This document shows, in pieces, positions 13,101 through 23,260 of a stretch of 64,000 nt of DNA. The translations under genes and the position numbers were made by a program. The stretch is from Poronia punctata. Taxonomy: Eukaryota > Ascomycota > Sordariomycetes > Xylariales > Xylariaceae. The notes beneath the pieces were generated by a model. It saw nothing but the letters and a program-made list of their open reading frames with translations, had not been told where the DNA came from and made no database searches. The first letter of the stretch is position 1, and each line of letters opens with the position of its first letter. Location of the stretch: assembly GCA_022579005.1 (NCBI GenBank), contig MU401474.1:124001-188000 (forward strand), given 5' to 3'.

Positions 13101-13506
13101 CAAAGCCGGGTGTGTATGTAGAAACCGGTACAGATGTCCCCTCTTTCCTGGAGACGGGGCGTCCGTTGTCGACGCTGCCATTTGACCCATTGCTGCCCAC
13201 CGGCCGCATTGGCACCCTGGGCGGTGCATGTTCTTGGACCATGTTGACGGAGAACCGATTGATTACGCCACTTGAAGAAGGGTTCGTTGGATTTTCGAGT
13301 TGCTTTTCGCGATTGGAGGGGTCGCGAGGCGCATGGAAAGTCGGTGTATCAGTTGATATAAGGTTGTTCTTTGGCTGGAAGCTGAAGCTGTCGCCTGGTT
13401 TTCTGCTGTTCCAGCTGCCTATTAACTAAAATACTTCTAAACGAGTTACGAGTACACTGGAATCACTTACACCATAAGATTCTGGTGTCTGGTTATAATA
13501 ACCCAT
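10105..13506 (-). CDS. SNF2-family DNA-dependent ATPase, Rad5/Rad16/Uls1 group
   Basis: Chromatin or DNA-repair translocase of the SWI2/SNF2 superfamily. Exon 1 (13506-13471) codes for 12 residues starting MGYYNQTPESYG. A 45-bp intron (GTAAGT...TTTTAG, 13470-13426) follows, then one long exon 13425-10105, giving 1,118 residues. The internal Met at 13242 is not the likely start, because the 61 codons before it are open and read as protein. Visible motifs: DDMGLGKT (Walker A, Lys about 301), DEAH about 407-410, LSGTPLQNN, then in lobe 2 VRYDGSM, GLNLTAASRV and QAIDRVHRLTQ. Between the lobes lies a four-Cys motif, CEIC and CKEC at about 628-650, then roughly 200 residues rich in Asp, Glu and Ser. 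Rad5 and Rad16 carry a full C3HC4 RING at this place; here only a CxxC-x15-CxxC pattern is visible. The subfamily is not resolved. Confidence 0.88.
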
Positions 13507-16229
13507 AAGCCCAACTACAGACGTGCCACGTTGTTTACTTGTAGATAGGCTTAAACGGGACTAGGTTAGATATGCTGTAATGTTGTGAGAAGGGCAAGGT
13601 ACGGTAGGTACTCGTAGGTAGACCGACATGTTTCTTATCGGTGACAATCCAATGTTTACAATACAATTTGTCCGGCCAACAATCCTTTTTCAAGCCACAG
13701 CCCAAAGTTGTAATGTGGCGTTTTGCGTGGCTTTGAGTCACTAACCTCTGGAGTCAAGGGGGACTAGGCACCGACCCGGCACCTATACTCCGCTATACTC
13801 TCTTTGGAATAGCTGGAGTCCTGAGTAAAGTATCTGGAACTGGAAACGGAACAGCCTGCCAAGGAGTGAACCTCACCGTTTCGGCCCCGCTGTCACCAGC
13901 CCGCCAGCGCACCGGTAGTACGAGTATGTGTCAACAGGATTTCGATCTTCGTTCCAATGGAGAATGACATCTACCTACACTACACGAGGATAGTCTTGTC
14001 GCCGCCACGAGACTTGATACACGATAGAGAAAGGTGGTTGAAGCATGGCAACCCTTCACGATACCGTCATTCACCGAAAACCCCCAGTTTAAGCCATAAA
14101 AGCAAACCTACCGAAGCCTCTTTGGTGTGCAAGACTACGCTTTATGTCAAATCTGTTACAAGTTGTGGTTGTAGAACGAAGCATTATTGGAGTTAAAGGT
14201 ATCTAGGCAACACTACAAGTACAATACCCCGGTATGATACGATTGGGCAATCGTCCGGCACTCCCGTCTCTGGTCGGGCTGCCTGGCACCCTGGTATCAT
14301 ACTTCAGTAAAGTCACCTTTAGCAAGTAGACAAGCATGTTGACCTTGGCGAATAGGACTCAAGAGGATTACGATGTAGGTCTCTGGAAGTAGCTGCCTGG
14401 GCGCCTATCTTTCGAGTATAGGAGCCTATATCTTACGTACAACTAGGTACCTAGTTGCATCTTTAGGGCCAGCATCGGTTGAGCCAGTCAGTCGGTGATA
14501 AGGTCAGATGCCATGATCCTGGAGCTAAGGGGGCCTCTGTCTTCTTACGCGGATATTGGGCGCCTGTGAAATGCAAAGGCATGATCTGGCGTGGATAGTG
14601 TAGTTTAAACGGTCGAAAGAACCCAAAAGTAAAATAGGCTACCCATAATCACTCCAAGATATTCCTCTACAGGCATCAATGGTAACACTTACAGGATTAC
14701 CTTCCAACAGCATTGCTGGATTACAAGTGGTACCTACCCTCTTGCCGCTTCAGTTGCATAGGGGTGGTAGACCAAAGATCCCAGCCACTTGGAGAGACTA
14801 CTAATATACATGCATGCTGTCGATTTGAACCATTATCTAGTAGAAGACTCGTTTGTCTTTATGGGCATATCCCGTTTCCACGGCGGTTGCAGCGGTGGTG
14901 GCTGTAGTAGATAGTAACGGTTTGATCGCCACGAGACTACCTACAAGTATCCTTTGACCTTACTTGACGCTTGGTGGCCATATGGTTAGCTTTTCAACCT
15001 CACTATCTTCAGTCTGACCGCTGCATTATTACGGGCCCGTTTCTAAGTCCCTAACAACTATTATACGCGCCATGTCTAGTAGACTCTAGTATACAAGCCT
15101 ACGCGTACGCCTTACACATACCTCCTTAGGGTTGAAGTTATACGAGATGGCTCAGGGCCCAAGTGTAACAGCTGGACTTGCCCCCTTTTGAATTATTAAT
15201 TGACAAGTCTACCGGCCCGCAACAGGCCAAAACCAAACTGATCATCGATGCTTTAAGGACCTCGGGAGCCGGGAGTGAAATTTGATTATTGTAACCTTGC
15301 GGCAAGATGAAAGACAGGGTTTATGATGAATTCATCTCTCTAGCCCACACAGTTGCACATGTGCATCCAAACCTAAACAAGTACACATTAGTAATTACCA
15401 TCTACCAGATCGATGTATATCTTGTTTCCACACGACTTCCGGTCGTCTCTTTGTTCTCCGTCGTTGGCAAAGCCATGTAACCTGTTAACTGGTAGTTGCA
15501 GTCCACATTCCATGTGATATTCATCATCTATGCAGCAAATGCAATTACAAGTCTTCCCACGAAATCAGGCCTTGTTCGTTGTTCTCTGCCCCTGTCCAGC
15601 TCCAACAAAAAGGGGAGAAATGTTGAGTTGAAGGGGGTGCTTTCACCAATCGGGAGAGATAGAATTTGCCAAGCTTCAAAATCCAGAAACCGCTAAGCTA
15701 TTCCAAGTCTAGGCCTTGATCTGCAAGGGCCCATTATTGTGGTAATTGCTTTAATTCTGGTGTGTTGTCAAGTCCAATAAAAGAGATAAACTGTGATAGA
15801 GCTACTACTCATATTATCTTTGAACGTAGAATGAAAGTAGAAGAATAGGATCGATCATAGTAAGTTAGTAATAGCCCAATTCTCTACTGAAGTGCATCTT
15901 TCAACTTCTTGTAGTGGCACTAACAATGACATCTAATGGGACTACACGTATAGGAGTTTGTAACATTTCATTGTCTGGTGTGCTGGTGTTGTAGGTACTT
16001 TGGTAGGCAGCTAGGTATTTAATACTCCACAGAAAGCGGGGCAATCTCTTTTGTCGGCAAGTGTCAACAGGGGCTTGGTTGTTCCTACCATCTCATTGGC
16101 ATACATCATACCGCCTAATCCCCTTCGGGTCGTTGTTTCCTAGTGCTGGGCTGGTGTTTGGTGGCCGATTGAAGCCCCCCTCCCTAAAACATCCAAGCTA
16201 TCCGTAGTACATAGGTACCTAACGAATAA
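13507..16229. other. Intergenic, 2.7 kb, between SNF2 and beta-tubulin
   Basis: This is a divergent intergenic region with no reading frame of coding character (the largest are 60-80 codons). A 9-bp inverted repeat, GTATGATAC at 14232-14240 and GTATCATAC at 14294-14302, encloses a G/C-rich segment of about 53 bp; its meaning is unknown. ACTCGTA-type heptamers occur at 13610 and 13919. Confidence 0.5.
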
Positions 16230-16432
16230 TTTGACCAACCAAAATCTGCCCACACGTATCTCTCCACCACAAACCACAACGACGAACACACCGCTCCCTA
16301 GCCTCCTCTCCATCTTTCATAAACCTCCCTTTTCTTCTTTAAACATTACTGCTGCTTTCTCCATCCTGTCTTTCGTCCAACACACCCTTTCACCCTTCGT
16401 GTCTGATATAACAAACTTTGTCAACAGCCAAA
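16230..16432 (+). promoter_or_regulatory. Pyrimidine-rich core promoter and leader of beta-tubulin
   Basis: From about 16255 to 16410 the plus strand is dominated by C and T (runs such as CTCCCTAGCCTCCTCTCC), the usual look of highly expressed filamentous-fungal promoters and leaders. The start context is CAGCCAAAATG, close to the fungal consensus with A at -3. No clear TATA box was seen. Confidence 0.6.
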
Positions 16433-18260
16433 ATGCGTGAGATTGTAAGTATAGATCTCTCCAACCTGGGGTCCTCGTTCCCCCCATTCCCCTCTGTTTA
16501 CTTTGCAACCCAATCATGACCTGCCAAATTTTGCTGCCCTACGTGTTTGTTGGACGCGTCCACAACATGCGATGCACGTTCTCCGCCTGTTCACCAGAAG
16601 ATGTGTCATCAGCTGCGTAGAGCGAACCAGCGCAGTTTCGAACATAGGAATATATCAAAAGAGGGTGTAAAGCTAATTTTTTTTTTCCACGACAGGTGCA
16701 CCTCCAAACCGGCCAATGCGTAAGTCGTCCGCCGCCGCCGATAATATTCGAAGTACCAGGAACTCATTAGATATTAGGGTAACCAAGTCGGTGCTGCTTT
16801 CTGGCAACAAATCTCTGGGGAGCACGGTCTCGATGGCAATGGCGTGTATGTATTTGGAAACTTAAATGGACCACCAAGGTTCCACATCGGTGGATTGACT
16901 GATGCAAAATAGTTACAACGGAAACTCGGAGCTGCAGCTCGAGCGCATGAGCGTCTACTTCAATGAGGTACGTGGTTTGATATCCGGTGGTAACATTTGT
17001 CTGACTTAATGGTTGCGCAGGGTGCTGGCAACAAGTACGTCCCCCGCGCCGTCCTCGTCGATCTCGAGCCCGGTACCATGGACGCTGTCCGTGCTGGTCC
17101 TTTCGGTCAGCTTTTCCGACCGGATAACTTCGTTTTCGGCCAGTCCGGTGCTGGCAACAACTGGGCCAAGGGTCATTACACCGAAGGTGCCGAGTTGGTG
17201 GACCAAGTTCTCGATGTCGTCCGTCGTGAAGCTGAGGGCTGCGATTGCCTGCAGGGTTTCCAGATTACCCACTCCCTCGGTGGTGGTACCGGTGCCGGTA
17301 TGGGTACGCTATTGATCTCCAAGATCCGCGAGGAGTTCCCTGACCGCATGATGGCCACTTTCTCCGTCATGCCCTCTCCCAAGGTCTCCGACACCGTTGT
17401 CGAGCCCTACAACGCGACCCTCTCCGTACACCAGCTTGTCGAGAACTCGGACGAGACCTTCTGTATCGACAACGAGGCGCTATACGACATCTGCATGCGC
17501 ACGCTTAAGCTGTCGAACCCTTCGTACGGTGACCTAAACCACCTCGTATCCGCCGTCATGTCCGGTGTCACCACCTGCCTGCGTTTCCCTGGTCAGCTGA
17601 ACTCTGATCTGCGCAAGCTGGCTGTCAACATGGTGCCTTTCCCTCGTCTCCATTTCTTCATGGTTGGCTTTGCTCCTCTGACCAGCCGTGGCGCTCACTC
17701 TTTCCGTGCCGTCACCGTTCCCGAGTTGACGCAGCAAATGTTCGACCCCAAGAACATGATGGCTGCTGCTGATTTCCGCAATGGCCGTTACCTCACATGC
17801 TCTGCCATCTTGTAAGCATATAAAGATCTAATTGTCCAGTTGAAGAAATGGTTACTAATTATTGCTTAGCCGTGGCCGTGTCTCCATGAAGGAGGTTGAG
17901 GATCAGATGCGCAACGTGCAGAACAAGAACTCGTCGTACTTTGTTGAGTGGATCCCCAACAACGTCCAGACAGCGCTCTGCTCGATCCCCCCTCGCGGCC
18001 TCAAGATGTCGGCCACGTTTGTCGGTAACTCGACGGCCATCCAGGAGCTCTTCAAGCGTGTGGGTGAGCAGTTCACTGCCATGTTCCGGCGCAAGGCTTT
18101 CTTGCATTGGTACACTGGTGAGGGTATGGACGAGATGGAGTTTACTGAGGCCGAGTCGAACATGAACGACTTGGTGAGCGAATACCAGCAATACCAGGAT
18201 GCTGGTGTCGATGAGGACGAGGAATACGAGGAGGAGGAGATGCCCGCTGAGGAGGAATAA
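16433..18260 (+). CDS. tub2: Beta-tubulin
   Basis: Structural subunit of microtubules and the target of benzimidazole fungicides. Six exons: 16433-16444, 16696-16719, 16778-16845, 16913-16967, 17021-17811 and 17870-18260, giving 446 residues, the normal length. The tiny first exon MREI, which is also the tubulin autoregulation motif, followed by the eight-codon second exon VHLQTGQC is the classic fungal layout. The tubulin GTP loop GGGTGAGMG lies at 140-148. The acidic tail ends [10 protein letters not shown]. Positions linked to benzimidazole resistance look unmutated: His6, Tyr50, Phe167, Glu198, Phe200, Leu240, Met257. Residue 170 is Met (FSVMPSPK), where many fungal beta-tubulins have Val. 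It converges on the nitrite reductase gene. Most likely the main beta-tubulin, though a second paralogue elsewhere in the genome cannot be excluded. Confidence 0.98.
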
Positions 18261-18742
18261 ATGTCTTAGTCTAATACCCTTGTCTCGGAGGAGCAATACA
18301 GGCAGGCCCTCTGACTCTAATTTTCGTTGGGAGGGGTGCTGGTTTGTACTGCTTACTCGGTGATAAAAATCATGCGCGTCCTGTTCCCCCAGATCTCTTT
18401 CTGTTACCTGGAAAACCAATCCCATCATGTCATATGATGAGGTTCTTCTCTTATGATGCTGCGTGTTCTCCAGGGTCTATTAGGTATACCTTTTGGTGTT
18501 TGTCGTCTGGAGCCGGAAAGGAAGCGATTGTTCATTGCCTGTAGTGACCATAAAAGAAAATACATTCATGGTTTCTTCTTACCACGCTTATAGGTTTTCT
18601 GGAGATGTGAGAGTAGGTAACTTGGTTGGAAGGGGCCGGTTGCCAAATAGCTCACTCTGTCTAATAATCACAGGTTCAGACAAGGCCATAATATATATAC
18701 TCGCTTGCAAGGTAAGATACGAAACAAAATGGAAGATCATTT
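18261..18742. other. Intergenic between converging beta-tubulin and nitrite reductase
   Basis: This holds 3' untranslated sequence of both genes. No gene, repeat or strong terminator-like hairpin was seen. Confidence 0.5.
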
Positions 18743-21700
18743 TTACCACTCAGGTGCGGCACCACATGCACCCACCATCTCCTGAGGCAAAACACGGACG
18801 GCCTGGCGCATAGGCAGGTCGGCCATGGGGCGCACACCAACTTTCTTGGCTCTCCGGCCCTTGAAGCCGATCTTCTTGTCCATGTGGTCGAAACTGTCTC
18901 GGGGAACGGACTCTCCTTTTTTCACCTTCCAGCGGGAAGTTCCGAGCTCGGTGTCAAGCTCGGCGACAGGAGGCAGCTTCAGATATACGAGACCATCGCT
19001 GCGCTCCTCGGCGTCAAAGGTGGCGATGGAGAGGGTACCGTCGTTGGTACAACTGCCGGAGGAGAGATCAAAGTTGCGCTTGTGGTAGGGGCAGGATATC
19101 CAGGGCGTCTTTGCGGATCCGCATGGTTCTTCCTTATGTCCGTTCGTTGAGGGCGAGGGTACCGGTACTACATCCTGGCCTATCAGACCTTCTGATAGCG
19201 CAAAGGTGCGCTTGTGCGGACACATCTGCTGCGTCGCATAGTACTTGCCGCGAACACGCCACAGCGCGAGTTGCGTGTCGCCGCGCTTGATGTTGGCCGA
19301 TATTCCGTTGGGCGTGTCGTCGGCGCCGGCGAAGTAGCTCGCTTCTATGACGGGTTGCCACGCCGTGCTGGACCAGCGGTCCTTTAGTCGTTTGAAATCG
19401 TCCGTCGCGGAATCGGCGGGCCAGAATACGGGTCTGCTCTGTCCGCGATCCTGTTCCAGCTCGACTGTTTCGAGGCTTTCGGTCGTGTTGGCGAATTGTT
19501 GGAACTTGGATGCTATTATGGGGTTCTTGACGGCCTCGGCCCATTCGTCGAAGAAGGAGTCGACGAGCTCTTGCATCTGCGATTCTAGGGATGCGCATAT
19601 CCCTAGCTTGTCTTCGAGGATTACTTCTCGGAGGTATCTGAGCCCGCCCGGTAAGGCCTCGAGCCAGCGCGCGGTGCGCTGGAGTTTGTCTGCCGTCCGG
19701 ATGTAGAACATGAGGTATCTGTCGAGAATGGGGATTACTTCGGATGGTGGCACGTCTTTGGCGAGCAGCTCGGAGTGTTTGGGACTTGCCCCTCCGTTTC
19801 CGCCGACGAATATGTTGAAGCCTTTTTCTGTGGCTATCAAGCCGAAGCTGTGTCTGTCGTCAGCTCGGTTCGCGCTTTCAGGGAAGGATTACGATATTAT
19901 ACATACTCTTTATTCTGCGCCTCTGCGCACTCGCGCACACAACCGCTAACACCGCCCTTGATCTTATGCGGACTTCGGATACTCTTATATCGCTCCTCGA
20001 TACGCACGGCCATACCGACACTATCACCGACCCCGTACCGACACCAAGTACTGCCGACACAGCTCTTGACGGTCCGCAGGGATTTGGCATATGCGTGGCC
20101 ACTCTCCATACCGCCTTCGACTAACATCCTCCAAATGTCCGGCAGGTCCTGTTTCCGGGCGCCAAACATGTCGATCCTCTGCCCGCCGGTAATCTTGGTG
20201 TACAGATTGTACTTCTTCGCAATTCCACCTATGAGCACCAGGTGCTCTGGCAAGATTTCGCCGGCCGAAACCCGCGGCACGACCGAGTACGTCCCGTTAC
20301 GCTGGATATTTCCCATGTATCGATCGTTTGTCTCCTGAAGTCCATGTAGAGGCTTGCTCATGACATGTTTGTTATAGAGCGAGGCCAAGATACTCGCAAC
20401 AGCCGGCTTGCAGGCTTCGCACCCGTCCGACTCGACGTCGTTGCCGGCCTCGCGCATCACCTCGGCCAGTGTCCGCAGTCGCTTCACCATGACGATGTTA
20501 TACAGGTCCGCGCGCGAATAGCTAAAGTGCGGACAGACGTTATTCTTGACCTCGGCGCCCATATCTGCCATGGCTTTGTTGAAGATGCTCGTCACCAGCG
20601 GCATGCATCCCCCGCAGCCCGTTCCGGCCTTGGTGCAAGCTTTGACCTCGCCGACAGACTTGCACGTGCCTGATTTGGCCGTCTCTACAACTTCGCGCTT
20701 CGTGACGTTGTGGCAGGAACATATCTGCGTGTCGTCGTCTAGATCATCCCCTCCATCGTCGTCTTTCTTCGCGCCTAGGATTAACTGCGAGGGCGGCACG
20801 TCCAGCTCTTTCTGCGCCTTGACCATGGGCACTAGTTTGATGTAATCGCTCGTGTCGCCAATCATCATTCCGCCGAGAAGGTACTTCCCATCTGTCGTGA
20901 ACAGGTATTTCTTGTATACCTGCGCAAACGGATCTTTGTACACGAGCGCCTGTACCTGTACCTCGACCTCCTTCTCTTCTTCTTCTTCTTCTTCTTCTTC
21001 TTCTTCTTCTTCTTCGTCTTCTTCTTCTTTTTTCTCCTTCCTCCTCTTCATCCTCACCTTCGCCGGCAAGGAACTAGGCCCATCGCGATCAGCGAAAAAG
21101 TCCCCGAAACTAGCAACATCCACACCGAGCAACTTCAGCTTCGTACTGAGATCCGGTCTCCTGAACCGTCTGGGCGAATGCATCTTCGCCTGCGTCAGAT
21201 TAAACGCCAACACATCCGCCATCTCCACCCCGGGAGCAATGAGGCCGAAAGTCTGGTTCTCCCAGCTAGCGCACTCGCCTATGGCGTATATATCCGGGAT
21301 ACTGGTCGACAAGTCATCCTTGACCAGGATACCTCCTCCTGTTGCACATTCCATCCCTGCTTTCCTCGCGAGCTCATCCCGCGGCCTCACACCAATGGCG
21401 AAACAGATAGTCGAACAATCCATCTCCTCTTCCCCATCTTCGAAAACAACCCCCGCCACGACATCATTCTTCGCCGTCGTCGTCGTCGTCTTGATCCGCT
21501 TCACTCGCTTGTTCAAAAGAACGTCTATCCCCAATTCGCCGACTTTCCGCACAACTAATCCCCCCGCCTCGGAATCCAATTGTCGACTCAACACCCATCC
21601 ATTCCGCTCGATTAATTTGATCTTGTCGAAACATTGCAGATCCGACATGGCAGCAGCCGCTTCCAAACCCAATAACCCACCCCCCACAACAGCACCCGTC

Positions 21701-22377
21701 GTACCCCTCCGGCTCTCGCCGAAGGCGATCAGACGTTGTAGATCCGCGATTGTGCGATATACGAAGACGCCGTCTGCGTCGTGGCCGGGCGTGTCCGCGG
21801 GTACTATTGCCTCGGAGCCGGTGGCGAGGACCAAGATGTCGTAGGGGATGACGACGCCGTTGGAACATGTTATTGTTTTGGAGGATGGGTTGAGGGAGGT
21901 TATGAGGGTGGAGATGTGGTAGGTGAGGTTATTTTCTCCGTACTACCTCCGACAGACATTCTATTAGTTAATTATATTCTCTTTTCTCTCTTCTCACATA
22001 AATTTTTTTTTTTTTTTGGCAAGTAAAAGATAAGGTAAGTAAAGTGAAAAAAAAGGGGGGGTTTTACTTACCCATTGTTGCGGCTCGAGATATAATTCCT
22101 CGACTCTTCGATGACTGAAGAAACTGGTCAAGCCGACACGGTTATATGCTAAATGGGCTTCTTCGCCTATTATGACTATTTCGTATTCGCGGGTTCGGGA
22201 GTCGAGTTTTAGGATTTTTTCACTTCCCACACCCCCCAGGAGTTAATTATTCGGGGTTTTTTTTTATGTGTGTGTAATGGAAATAAGACAAATAGGGGGG
22301 GGACCTTACATGAATGCTATCCCTACCATCCCCAACCCGACGACAACTAATTTCGTTCTTTTACTTTCGTTGGCCAT
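18743..22377 (-). CDS. niiA: NAD(P)H nitrite reductase (assimilatory, siroheme, Rieske C-terminus)
   Basis: Reduces nitrite to ammonium in nitrate assimilation (niiA of Aspergillus, nit-6 of Neurospora). Four exons, 22377-22310, 22222-22072, 21942-19907 and 19847-18743, give 1,119 residues, within the family range. Introns have good signals, including a 129-bp intron holding a T/A-rich run. Domain order: FAD site GLGMVG at 14-19, second nucleotide-binding motif [13 protein letters not shown]-like [2Fe-2S] segment with CSCHNVTK and GCGGCMP, siroheme/4Fe-4S cysteines 701, 707, 741 and 745, and a C-terminal Rieske-type domain with Cys961, His963, Cys1004 and His1007. All cofactor ligands are present, so the gene looks functional. 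Oddity: 14 consecutive Glu at 383-396 in a loop before [19 protein letters not shown] motifs and a NIT4/NirA-like palindrome lie upstream. Confidence 0.97.
20974..21033. repeat. GAA/TTC trinucleotide microsatellite within nitrite reductase
   Basis: On the plus strand there is a run of TTC triplets, broken once by GTC at 21016-21018. On the coding strand this gives 14 Glu codons (13 GAA, one GAG), one Asp, three more Glu, then Lys. It keeps the reading frame. Confidence 0.95.
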
Positions 22378-23260
22378 TGTTGGTTTTGATGCTTGACTTT
22401 TTCGAAAGAAAGCAGTCGTGATGTTTAAAACGTCAAGTGTTTTCTGTCTTCGCATGGGATGGATAGATGGATGGTATGGCATATATGGGAAATGTGTAGG
22501 TAGTCTAGGTATCACGTTAGACGAGAAGACGAAGCAGTCGAATCAACAAGCAAGTCAAAAATAAAAAAGTATATCCCATCCCGAGGTCTATCTATCTATC
22601 TATCTACTATCTGATCGTCGTTTGTACGCGGAGACTTACATCTCCGGGAATCATACCTAACCTACGATATACCTACACATTACTTAGATAGATAAGCGGC
22701 ATCGAGATAGGGGAGATCGATATAAGATAATAACCCCCCATCTTCTGAACATCTCCACGGAACATTTTTACAATTTGCGATACCTACCTAACTAATGTTA
22801 AACCTTGGGTGTTACTCGTACTTCGTACTTGCCGAAGTCAGTCCGTTTATCATTCATTACACGTTGAGTTAGGGGTTTTAGGTTTTTGATAACAGGGAAC
22901 GCGGGATTTGGGATTGTTAGGTACCTATATATACCTAGGTAAAGTGCCTTGTCCATCGAGAATTGCACGTCCATGATGCCATTGAAAATCCGAGTCTGAC
23001 CCTAACACCCAAGTACCTACTCTTTTCCTAACGCCATGCCGTTGATGATGGTTACGGCTACTCAAAATGTGTTTTGGGCTCTTATGGCCATACTCGACGA
23101 GATATCCATTTGGAGATAACTGGTGAATGGTAGGTTAGGGGGTTACTCGTAGTTACTTTTATCCTATCTACTTAGATACCATCTATCTGGACTGGTAGAG
23201 TTGGTGGTTGGCGTTGAGCCAATCATTATCCAGCAAGTCAACGTCCGCGGAGATAGAGCC
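22378..23260 (-). promoter_or_regulatory. Nitrite reductase upstream region with GATA and NIT4/NirA-like sites
   Basis: Five TATC motifs (GATA on the gene's strand) cluster at 22589-22611, about 215 bp before the start codon. Further GATA motifs lie at 22687-22694 (tandem), 22706 and around 22720-22730. At 23244-23251 is TCCGCGGA, a perfect palindrome that equals the Neurospora NIT4 consensus; with one flanking base it also reads CTCCGCGG on the minus strand, which fits the Aspergillus NirA consensus CTCCGHGG. A near match, CTCCGCGT, lies on the minus strand near 22627. This suits control by a GATA factor (AreA/NIT2) plus a nitrate-specific Zn2Cys6 factor. Site function is inferred from sequence only. 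Confidence 0.6.

Noticed and set aside
20852..21844. Plus-strand open frame of 330 codons with a poly-Ser run
   Set aside because: It lies antisense to the nitrite reductase exon; the poly-Ser is the reverse reading of the GAA repeat. The minus-strand protein is unmistakable.
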